Under the pieces are notes generated by a model. The model saw only the letters and a program-made list of their open reading frames with translations. It ran no database searches and was not told where the DNA came from. Below, one piece after another: positions 1 through 5,921 of a DNA stretch of 9,275 bases. The stretch's first letter is position 1, and each line of letters begins with the position of its first letter. Both the position numbers and the translations under genes were made by a program. Source of the stretch: Methanomicrobiales archaeon (GTDB lineage: Archaea > Halobacteriota > Methanomicrobia > Methanomicrobiales > Methanospirillaceae); assembly GCA_012520015.1 (NCBI GenBank), contig JAAYPD010000013.1:1-9275 (forward strand), in the 5' to 3' direction.

Positions 1-276
1 AGCAGAAGTGCCGGGACTCCGGTATCCGCGTTTTTCCCTTCAGGAATAAAACTCCCAGAAAAGGCAGTTCCCACCGGGTTTTTCACCTGTGAAGGAGATG
101 ATCCGCTTGTCCCGCTTCAAAGAGAGTCGGTGAGGATAATTCCCGTCAGGCTTCTTGGCAAATCTCCCTATTATTTTGGGAGGCAAAACATGGCAGATGC
201 AGTTATTGAACTTTATCCTCATATCTTTACTTATGCAGAGTCCATTCTTACTGATGAAAAGAGGGAGGAGGAATGA
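1..276 (+). CDS. C-terminal part of an unrecognised protein (5' end outside window)
   Basis: Reading frame 1 is open from the first base to a TGA at 274-276, giving 91 residues without a start, so this is the tail of a longer gene that begins before the window. The sequence looks like a real soluble protein: it contains the segment RIIPVRLLGKSPYYFG, then a probable helix NMADAVIELYPHIFTYAES, and ends in an acidic and basic tail (TDEKREEE). I do not recognise the family. There is no membrane segment and no cysteine cluster (one Cys only). The stop overlaps a following ATG in an ATGA arrangement with a strong ribosome site inside the coding sequence, so it was once, or still is, the first gene of a translationally coupled pair. 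An ORF on the opposite strand over 40-222 is treated as a shadow. Confidence 0.6.
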   Translation, partial: SRSAGTPVSAFFPSGIKLPEKAVPTGFFTCEGDDPLVPLQRESVRIIPVRLLGKSPYYFGRQNMADAVIELYPHIFTYAESILTDEKREEE

Positions 277-320
277 TCGCTCTCTTCCCTATATCTTCCC
301 GATTACAGGGTTCCGGATGA
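273..320 (+). pseudogene. Abortive start of a coupled downstream gene
   Basis: An ATG at 273-275 overlaps the TGA of the upstream gene and is preceded by a purine-rich ribosome site (gggaggagg, 263-271), a textbook arrangement for translational coupling. The frame encodes only MIALFPISSRLQGSG before a TGA at 318-320. The strong initiation signal with almost no gene behind it suggests the start of a lost or interrupted gene. The same frame reopens to 536, so one nonsense mutation or an insertion or deletion could explain it. A functional 15-residue peptide cannot be excluded. Seen: start, ribosome site and stop. Inferred: that a longer gene once followed. Confidence 0.35.
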
Positions 321-595
321 ACAGATGATTTGTGTAACGTGATACCCAATCAGAATGGGCCACCACTCCCCTATGTAAGAGAGGATAATCGGAAAAGGAT
401 GGGCCTACGCCCAATGGATAAGAACGGGTTGCCTCTGGTGAAATTATATGAGAAGGTCCCTCTCACTCATTCGAGGGTGTTTAAGCGTTACGACCACAAC
501 ATTACCTGGTCTAATAATAGCATAGAGCCAACATAGAGGAGACATAACTATTATTACTAATAAACGAAAAATAGATTTTTGTTGATTTGTAATAT
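277..595. other. Gene-poor stretch with a possible transposase remnant
   Basis: No well-supported gene is visible in these 319 bases. Plus-strand frame 3 is open from 321 to 536 with only a TTG at 330 as start and no ribosome site. Its tail (RYDHNITWSNNSIE) weakly recalls the 'W-x-NN-x-x-E' segment near the C-terminus of several DDE transposases, so it may be insertion-sequence debris. No terminal inverted repeats or target duplications were found. The last 60 bases are AT-rich and probably hold the promoter of the ATPase gene at 596: AT-rich boxes around 557-575 lie about 25-35 nt before its ATG and no Shine-Dalgarno site is present. Confidence 0.3.
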
Positions 596-1411
596 ATGAT
601 CCCTCTTCACATCCTGAAAGAAGTCTTAGCAGATCAACTGAAACGATTTACGAATCAGGATCCAGGTATACCACGGAGAATCGATCCTGAACAATACCGT
701 AACAAGGATAGGATTGTCGTCATTTCCGGAGTCAGGAGGTCTGGAAAATCCACTTTCCTGAAACAATTATCACTTGGATTTCCCTCATTCTTATATCTGA
801 ATGCTGATGATGACCGGTTGATCGGTGCTACTACAGAGGATCTTGCATCCTTTATTTTCATCTGGGAGGAATTATATCCAGAAGTAAGAACAGTCTTTTT
901 TGATGAGATCCAGAACATCCCCGGATGGGAACGGGTTATAAGAAGAATGCATGACGAAGGATACCGGATTTTCCTGACCGGATCCAATGCACAGATGCTC
1001 AGTAGTGAACTTGGAACCCATCTTACCGGGAGATATATTCGGATTGAACTGTTCCCCTTTGGATTTGATGAATACTGCACGTTTCATCAAGTCTCGTGGA
1101 ATCCATCCGGCATACATACCACCAGTGAATCTGCTGCTGCTCTCCGGCTTTTCTCACAGTACATTGATGACGGGGGATTTCCAGAATATCTGAAAGAACC
1201 GGATCCGGAGATCTTGCAAAGAACCTTTGATGATATATTGTTCCGTGATGTAATTGCCAGATATGGGATTCGTGAAATCAAATCATTCCGCTTATTATTC
1301 AGATATTTATATACGAATATGACGAGAGAAGCAAGCCTTACCTCTCTGGCTTCTGTCATGCAGATGAAAAGCCCTGATCCTTGCAATGCAACACAGGCAT
1401 GTCAGGGATAA
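596..1411 (+). CDS. AAA-family ATPase with DUF4143-type C-terminal region, truncated
   Basis: This belongs to the prokaryotic AAA_14/DUF4143 ATPases, soluble proteins of unknown biological role that are abundant in methanogens. Walker A is GVRRSGKST (residues 45-53), Walker B is VFFDEIQN (100-107), and the sensor-1 strand is IFLTGSN (125-131). The typical HLTGRY..IELFPFGFDEY segment (142-160) follows, then the start of the DUF4143 part (YIDDGGFPEYL, about 189-199; FDDILFRDVIARYGIRE, 211-227). Family members are usually about 380-450 aa. This one stops at 271, just after the conserved-looking ASVMQMKSP (252-260), where the family's C-terminal nuclease-like fold should continue, so it is probably a broken gene. 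Reading 1402-1452 in another frame gives GINYLHKKLEDL, faintly like the family's next segment, so a frameshift plus deletion is possible. The ATG at 596 has no ribosome site. The ATP-binding half may still be made. Confidence 0.8.
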   Translation: MIPLHILKEVLADQLKRFTNQDPGIPRRIDPEQYRNKDRIVVISGVRRSGKSTFLKQLSLGFPSFLYLNADDDRLIGATTEDLASFIFIWEELYPEVRTVFFDEIQNIPGWERVIRRMHDEGYRIFLTGSNAQMLSSELGTHLTGRYIRIELFPFGFDEYCTFHQVSWNPSGIHTTSESAAALRLFSQYIDDGGFPEYLKEPDPEILQRTFDDILFRDVIARYGIREIKSFRLLFRYLYTNMTREASLTSLASVMQMKSPDPCNATQACQG

Positions 1412-1654
1412 ATTATCTTCATAAAAAACTCGAGGATTTATCGCCGCGTTAAACATTTTTCAATTCGTTCACAATTTTATTGAGGTAAAGAATGCTCGTT
1501 AGTCTCCAGCAATGATTGAGAGTATTACGAATCACCTATGGAGTTGGCAGGAGTATTTTTGTCATCAGTTCAGCTATAATGTCGACCAATACCAAAAGTA
1601 TTCTTCGTCCGACAGAGATCCGTTTCCCATGAAAAAATTCAGGATTAGAGGGGT

Positions 1655-1682
1655 TCCCACGTGAGAATAATAAAACGTGGGA
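1655..1682. repeat. 8-bp perfect inverted repeat (hairpin)
   Basis: TCCCACGT at 1655-1662 and ACGTGGGA at 1675-1682 are exact reverse complements around a 12-nt A-rich loop. No T-run follows on either strand, so it is not an obvious terminator. It sits in the non-coding gap between two converging genes. It could be a remnant of a mobile-element end or a chance hairpin. Confidence 0.4.
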
Positions 1683-1793
1683 TAAAAGTAGAATAACGGG
1701 GTGGTCCCGGATAAAGCTGGGGTTAACAAACCGATGGACTGATCCCTTCGGCATTCAACTCCAGGCTGCTTAAGGTTAAACCGATACCAGGAG

Positions 1794-1798
1794 AAAAA
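1794..1798 (-). terminator. Possible oligo-T terminator of endA-trpS
   Basis: Five consecutive A on the plus strand read as TTTTT on the minus strand, 16 nt past the trpS stop. Archaeal transcription commonly ends at such U-rich tracts without a hairpin. The run is short, so this is tentative. Confidence 0.25.
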
Positions 1799-1813
1799 GC
1801 TGCTGGTTAATAG

Positions 1814-3082
1814 TTAACAACTCTTTTCCGATCTTACCTGATCTGCGGCAGCCTCCATCTTCTCCCTGAATTCATCAAGGAAAGCCAGAACCCTTGCTGT
1901 TGTATCTTTCTTACACTGTCCGCACATAAGCTCACCGGCCATGCATTTCCGCCGGATTTCGGCAAGCTCTGCATCGTCAGGTACCATGTGAAAGAGATTT
2001 AAAAGGAAGACAGGACACTTATCTGCCTCTCCTCCAAGCTCTTTCTGCTCCTGGAGCGTCATCCGGCCACCAGTCAGGGCAGACATAATCTTCTTTGTTA
2101 CCTGCCTGTCATCCTCGTAAAAACCGATGATACTCTCAGGAATACTTGACGACATCTTCCCTCCGGTCAGACCTGGCATGAACCGGTGAAAAGTCGCGGA
2201 GGGAGTCACAAAACCGTATCCTCCATGAATACGCTCTATTGCACGGACAGTCTTTTTCACGACATCAAGAGGAACACCAGAGATATCTATATGGCCCTCG
2301 TACCGCCTGGAACCCTTAAACCCTTTATGAACCGCTTTCATCGCCTCTTCAGGGGCCTCTTTTGACCGTACACTGACATGGGTTCCCCTGTCCTCGACGG
2401 TGAACATCCGGAGTTTATGGGCAACTCCCCGTGTAAGCCTGATATTCGGGTCCTGGTCAAGTCCAACCGGAACAACGGTAGGAGCAGGCTCTGATTCCAC
2501 CTGGGGATGAAGGATATCGGCAACCTGTGTAAGAACACTCATGGCATGGCCGATGTCGGTATCCGGGGTGAATCCATAGATTGCAGAGAGCTCAGAAAAG
2601 TTCACTCTGGCCGATGCTTCAAATGCCAGGTCCTGCACGACCCGGTTTGAACTCTGTTCATAAGTCTCTCCATGGTAACCAAGGGCATAAAGGCAGGAGA
2701 GATACTCGTCGCCATATCTTCTGCACTGCTCCCAGGAGAGGTTTCGAACAGCATGGGCCTCCCGGTCGGCAATACAGACATATCCACTTCCACCCTGGTG
2801 CACATGCCAGACCACCTCCTTCATGACCATCAGGTGCCCAAGATGCGGGTGTCCTGACGGCATAAACCCGGTCATCACATTAAAAGGCTCATTGTTCCTG
2901 ATCGCATTCGCAATCTGGTGATAGTCGCGGTGACCAAAGACTATCCCACGCCTGATAAAACCAGGGATCTCTGGCAAAAGATCGATGACCGTCTCGATTC
3001 GTTCAATTCCAAACTCGGCATGCAGACGCTCAATATCCACAGACTGGTCTGATGCCCAGGGGTTTACAGCTTCAGTGACCAT
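1814..3082 (-). CDS. trpS: Tryptophanyl-tRNA synthetase
   Basis: This cytoplasmic class I synthetase charges tRNA-Trp with tryptophan using ATP. The 422 residues show the HIGH-type signature PSGHPHLGH (75-83), the conserved VPVGLDQDP (205-212) and the KMSKS-type loop GGKMSSS (307-313). Between DQDPNIRLTRGVAHKL and the KMSSS loop there are about 85 residues, roughly 55-60 more than I expect from compact TrpRSs, including a charged segment around 230-290. Near the C-terminus C356, C380, C387 and C390 form C-x23-C-x6-C-x2-C, very close to the C-x22-C-x6-C-x2-C motif that binds a 4Fe-4S cluster in Thermotoga maritima TrpRS. A cluster is therefore likely here, by analogy. The ATG start lies 2 bp after the endA stop, so the two are almost certainly co-transcribed. 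No frameshift is seen. Confidence 0.96.
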   Translation of the reverse strand: MVTEAVNPWASDQSVDIERLHAEFGIERIETVIDLLPEIPGFIRRGIVFGHRDYHQIANAIRNNEPFNVMTGFMPSGHPHLGHLMVMKEVVWHVHQGGSGYVCIADREAHAVRNLSWEQCRRYGDEYLSCLYALGYHGETYEQSSNRVVQDLAFEASARVNFSELSAIYGFTPDTDIGHAMSVLTQVADILHPQVESEPAPTVVPVGLDQDPNIRLTRGVAHKLRMFTVEDRGTHVSVRSKEAPEEAMKAVHKGFKGSRRYEGHIDISGVPLDVVKKTVRAIERIHGGYGFVTPSATFHRFMPGLTGGKMSSSIPESIIGFYEDDRQVTKKIMSALTGGRMTLQEQKELGGEADKCPVFLLNLFHMVPDDAELAEIRRKCMAGELMCGQCKKDTTARVLAFLDEFREKMEAAADQVRSEKSC

Positions 3083-3084
3083 GA

Positions 3085-4092
3085 TTATAGTTTTATCCTG
3101 GCAAATTCTGTAAAGACAATGCCCTCATCATGTATACCGGCAAATAACATCTTCTTTTTGACACTATGAGCCATGCGGACTGACCTTGAGATACTATTCA
3201 TTGGTAATGTTTCACCAAGGTCTGTTGCCTGGACCAGCATCTCCGAATGGATTTTTCTTCCTGAATAGACCCTGAAGTGATGCCCGAATTTATACCCGGT
3301 CTTTGGAATGTACTGAAGTTTTCGTAAATGGCGGTACACGGTTATCTTCTTGCCCAGCTCTGGATCTGAATCCTGTATACAGGCACAGTAATCCTCAGTG
3401 GTGAGAACATCCTCTCCCTGCATAATGGTGATAAATCCCTGTTCCATCAGATAAGCCGTTTCAACGGTTGCAAGCACTATCCTTGACTCGTCAAGGCGTT
3501 TTCCATAGAATGCCTGGTCATACCCAAGATCGGTTCCGGCATTTATGATGACCGATATACTGGACAGGATGCCCTGCGCCGGCTTTGGGTCAGGAGCTGC
3601 TTCAAGCCCAGGCAGTTTCTGGAGCTTAACTTCATAGTAGGTTATCTCAAATTCATCATCGACAACCGCAAGGACATGCTGTTTCCTCATGTTCAGGGTG
3701 GTCCTGACCTCGCCCTGGACCACGGAAAAGTCAATCAGGTCACGTTCGGAGAGGACGCGGACCATGTACTGGGACTCCCCTTTCCCTGGTTTTTCTCCCC
3801 GCTTAAATACCCTGAAATCATGTGGCCCGGTCTGGACTACGTACCCGCGTTCCCTGATATCCCGGTACACAAGAAAGGACCTGATCATGTGGGCGTCTTC
3901 TGAAAATCTTACCAGAAGCGTGTCAAAATCATACCCGGGGATCTCAATTCTCCCCCGGTACACGAGATAGAGTGCCTCTACCGGAGAGAGACGGAGCCCG
4001 TCCTTTTGTGGTCTGCCAAATCCGCTCTGTTCATATAAGGCATATCCCTCTGACCCCAGCAGGACCTTATCTTCTTCTATCCGTGCCTTCAC
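3085..4092 (-). CDS. endA: tRNA-splicing endonuclease, two-repeat homodimer type
   Basis: EndA cuts introns out of precursor tRNAs at bulge-helix-bulge sites. At 335 residues it is the long archaeal form, an internal duplication of the roughly 170-aa unit that acts as a homodimer. The C-terminal repeat keeps the catalytic triad: Tyr267 in KTGYKFG, His272 in HHFRVY, and a lysine of the cluster K312-K314 in AHSVKKKMLFA. The N-terminal repeat shows the matching frame TGPHDFRVF (88-96) without the tyrosine, as expected for the structural, non-catalytic half. The start is GTG at 4090-4092. An in-frame TAA lies two codons upstream, so no longer start exists, and the N-terminal sequence (EEDKVLLGSEGYALYEQSGFG) fits the family from the first residues. 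It is the first gene of the endA-trpS operon. It reads away from the intergenic region that carries a TATA-like box and palindrome about 90-115 nt upstream. Confidence 0.95.
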   Translation of the reverse strand: MKARIEEDKVLLGSEGYALYEQSGFGRPQKDGLRLSPVEALYLVYRGRIEIPGYDFDTLLVRFSEDAHMIRSFLVYRDIRERGYVVQTGPHDFRVFKRGEKPGKGESQYMVRVLSERDLIDFSVVQGEVRTTLNMRKQHVLAVVDDEFEITYYEVKLQKLPGLEAAPDPKPAQGILSSISVIINAGTDLGYDQAFYGKRLDESRIVLATVETAYLMEQGFITIMQGEDVLTTEDYCACIQDSDPELGKKITVYRHLRKLQYIPKTGYKFGHHFRVYSGRKIHSEMLVQATDLGETLPMNSISRSVRMAHSVKKKMLFAGIHDEGIVFTEFARIKL

Positions 4093-4181
4093 GCCTTAAG
4101 ATTTGAGTCTAATCCATCATAAAACAGTCCTGAATACAGGTTAGATAATGCCGGGTATGATAAAAATAAACTTCATGATGC

Positions 4182-4205
4182 TATATATAAGATCTTATAA
4201 GATCT
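4182..4205 (-). promoter_or_regulatory. Promoter region of endA-trpS with tandem palindromic operator-like repeat
   Basis: TATATATA (4182-4189) runs into two head-to-tail copies of TATAAGATCT (4186-4195 and 4196-4205). Together they form a perfect 16-bp palindrome, AGATCTTATAAGATCT (4190-4205). Read on the minus strand, the TATA-like segment lies about 93 nt before the endA GTG, predicting a start site near 4160 and a leader of about 65-70 nt. The 10-bp period would put both copies on the same face of the helix. The promoter role is inferred from position and composition. The symmetry could also serve a dimeric regulator. Confidence 0.4.
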
Positions 4206-4601
4206 GAAATGGACGTAATGGAGAATTACAAGACAGGCATATGAAACGATATTGTCAGGTGGGAACAAAATTTTAAGAAAGGGATGAACTGAACAATAAT
4301 AGTATACCGTGAAAATTTCTGTGAATTAAGCGGTGTAATTGAAATAAAATTGAATTCCAACCGTTTGAAAAGACGAGTGAGAATGAAACAGAACCTGATG
4401 AAAATCAATATGCATTCCATCTTTGGGATGAGGAAAATATCACAAATGTTAATCAATGCTAAGAAACTACTAATAATATTACTTACAATTATTCCATAAC
4501 CGGGCCTTTTTGAAACACATTTAGTCAGCCATCTGCCCGGATTGAAGTAATCCTGGAGATTTTCTCCCCACTCATTACAGGGGTTTTAATTTTCGACCAT
4601 C

Positions 4602-4610
4602 AGGAGGTGA
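4602..4610 (+). promoter_or_regulatory. Strong Shine-Dalgarno site of the kamA-like gene
   Basis: AGGAGGTGA at 4602-4610 matches the usual archaeal 16S rRNA 3' end perfectly and is followed by two adjacent ATGs at 4613 and 4616. It settles the start: a GTG at 4607 that would give a slightly longer protein lies inside the ribosome site and is unlikely to be used. Confidence 0.8.
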
Positions 4611-4612
4611 AC

Positions 4613-5776
4613 ATGATGAAAGGAACATACATCACAGACATAAGACAGATTCCATTTTTTCAGACCATGCCAGAGAGTGAACAGGAAATATTGATAAAGG
4701 TAACCAACCGTTTTCCATTCCGGGCATCAAAGCATTATCTCTCGCTTATCGACTGGAACAATCCCAAAGACCCGATAAAGCGGATCATCTTCCCCGACCC
4801 CCGTGAACTGGAAGCCTCAGGAAGTCCTGATCCATCCCTTGAAAAACATTATACTGTTCAGAATGGACTTCAACATAAATATCCCCAGACTGCACTTCTT
4901 TTGTTATCTGATGTATGTGGGGGGATTTGCAGGTTCTGCTTTAGAAAACGTCTTTTCATGGATTGTAAACGCCAGACGGTCATAGATTATATGCCTGCAC
5001 TCGAGTATATCAGGGACCGTCCTGAGGTGACCGATGTTCTTCTTACCGGTGGGGACCCCCTCATCCTCTCCACTGCAAGGATAAAGGAAGTGATCAGACA
5101 GATAATGGAGATAAAACATGTCGGGATCATCAGGATTGGAACAAAAATGCCGGTTTACAACCCTTTCAGGATTACCGGGGACCAGGAACTCATCTCTCTT
5201 GTCAGGGAAGTATCAGGCGGGGGAAAGAAGATTTACATAATGGCCCATATCAACCACCCGGACGAGATCTCTTCTGAATCGGTCAGGGCAATCAGGATGT
5301 TTCAGCAGGCAGGGGCAGCGGTTGTTAACCAGACGCCGGTTATTGAAGGAGTGAATGATGACCAGGCCACCATGGCAGACCTTTTCAGGAGACTTTCATT
5401 CATGGGAGTATCACCCTATTATGTCTTCCAGTGCCGCCCAACTATCGGGAATTATATTTACTCGGTTCCTGTTGAAAGATCATTCAGGATCTTTCAAAAC
5501 GCATTTAAAAAATGTTCCGGGCTTGCAAAAAGGGCCAGGTTTATCATGTCGCATAGTTCAGGGAAGGTTGAGGTCGTCGGGCTCACCAAAGAAAATATCT
5601 TCATGCGCTATCATCAGGCCGCTAATCCAGGTGATTATGACAAATTCCTGGTTTCACGCTCCAACCCTCATGCACGCTGGCTGGACGATTATGAACCGGT
5701 GTATCTGGAGTCCGGGCCGGTTAGGGAATGGGTTTTTGAGCAGGAAGGTGCCTGTGCCGGGACCGCTGCCCAATAA
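4613..5776 (+). CDS. KamA-family radical SAM, PLP-dependent aminomutase-like enzyme
   Basis: This 387-residue protein (ATG 4613) belongs to the lysine 2,3-aminomutase family, which moves an amino group from C2 to C3 using a 4Fe-4S cluster, S-adenosylmethionine and PLP. The cluster cysteines are C102, C106 and C109 in CGGICRFC. R111 corresponds to the arginine that binds the substrate carboxylate (Arg134 in the clostridial enzyme), GGDP is at 147-150, and K318 in SHSSGK is the likely PLP lysine. By eye alignment the two aspartates that hold the lysine side-chain ammonium (Asp293, Asp330) are replaced by R275 (QCRPT) and S313 (FIMS). The C-terminal zinc cysteines of the clostridial enzyme are missing; only C381 is present. 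No acetyltransferase partner (AblB) is adjacent. Substrate is therefore uncertain: a different 2,3-aminomutase or another family branch is as likely as lysine. An oligo-T tract follows the stop. Confidence 0.85.
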   Translation: MMKGTYITDIRQIPFFQTMPESEQEILIKVTNRFPFRASKHYLSLIDWNNPKDPIKRIIFPDPRELEASGSPDPSLEKHYTVQNGLQHKYPQTALLLLSDVCGGICRFCFRKRLFMDCKRQTVIDYMPALEYIRDRPEVTDVLLTGGDPLILSTARIKEVIRQIMEIKHVGIIRIGTKMPVYNPFRITGDQELISLVREVSGGGKKIYIMAHINHPDEISSESVRAIRMFQQAGAAVVNQTPVIEGVNDDQATMADLFRRLSFMGVSPYYVFQCRPTIGNYIYSVPVERSFRIFQNAFKKCSGLAKRARFIMSHSSGKVEVVGLTKENIFMRYHQAANPGDYDKFLVSRSNPHARWLDDYEPVYLESGPVREWVFEQEGACAGTAAQ

Positions 5777-5799
5777 TATCAGCAATATAATCACTACCG

Positions 5800-5805
5800 T
5801 TTTTT
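5800..5805 (+). terminator. Oligo-T terminator after the kamA-like gene
   Basis: Six T in a row begin 24 nt past the stop codon, and a second run of five T follows near 5837. This matches the archaeal pattern of termination at T-rich tracts and argues that the kamA-like gene may be transcribed separately from the DUF389 gene 145 bp downstream. Confidence 0.45.
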
Positions 5806-5881
5806 GACAGGGTTTGGGAAAGCCTGACAACAGGGACTTTTTCATTCGAATTGAGAGATCCCCTGATCTTAAGGCCTGACA

Positions 5882-5911
5882 ATGATATGATAACATAAGA
5901 GATCGTATCAT
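5882..5911 (+). promoter_or_regulatory. Inverted repeat over the presumed promoter of the DUF389 gene
   Basis: ATGATATGAT (5882-5891) and ATCGTATCAT (5902-5911) are inverted repeats with 9 of 10 matches; in RNA the tenth is a G-U pair. The loop is 10 nt. The repeat ends 10 nt before the ATG at 5922, for which no Shine-Dalgarno site is visible. The left arm holds a TATA-like TATGATAA about 30-35 nt upstream of the ATG, fitting a short-leader or leaderless message. The repeat could be an operator overlapping the promoter, or a 5' hairpin; which is inference. Confidence 0.35.
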
Positions 5912-5921
5912 CCATTGATAT

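Larger units (their letters stand above)
1412..1813. other. 402-bp stretch without a convincing gene
   Basis: All six frames are short. A 50-codon plus ORF (1512-1664) and a 72-codon minus ORF (1536-1754) are present, but neither has a ribosome site or recognisable family. The stretch holds one perfect inverted repeat (1655-1682, listed separately) and the region just beyond the trpS stop. It is probably decayed sequence between the truncated ATPase gene and the oppositely oriented endA-trpS operon. Confidence 0.4.
4093..4612. other. AT-rich divergent intergenic region between endA and kamA-like gene
   Basis: This 520-bp region separates two divergently read genes and is clearly more AT-rich than its flanks. 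It contains a TATA-like element and palindrome at 4182-4205 (listed), a weak inverted repeat CCGGGC/GCCCGG (4500-4505 and 4535-4540) and the ribosome site of the downstream gene. A 76-codon minus-strand ORF (4226-4456) has no ribosome site and a low-complexity Ile/Phe-rich translation, so I read it as non-coding. The length leaves room for a small RNA or long leader, but I see no specific evidence for one. Confidence 0.5.

Noticed and set aside
655..1080. 141-codon minus-strand ORF under the AAA ATPase gene
   Set aside because: It is antisense to a gene with clear Walker motifs and its translation matches no family; it is a shadow frame.
1512..1664. 50-codon plus ORF with an aromatic-rich translation
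   Set aside because: No ribosome site, no recognisable family, and it lies in a decayed stretch.
1536..1754. 72-codon minus-strand ORF downstream of trpS
   Set aside because: No ribosome site and no family resemblance; not distinguishable from chance.
4226..4456. 76-codon minus-strand ORF in the endA/kamA gap
   Set aside because: Its Ile/Phe-rich translation is what AT-rich non-coding DNA gives, and there is no ribosome site.
4500..4540. CCGGGC/GCCCGG inverted repeat with a T5 tract
   Set aside because: Arms of only 6 bp with a 29-nt loop and no upstream gene to terminate; likely chance.
4613..5776. Naming the radical SAM gene kamA/ablA (lysine 2,3-aminomutase)
   Set aside because: The lysine-binding aspartates appear to be missing and no ablB is adjacent, so a specific substrate name is not supported.
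5355..5807. 150-codon plus ORF overlapping the kamA-like gene
   Set aside because: It is an alternate frame inside a gene with full radical SAM and PLP motifs; no independent evidence.
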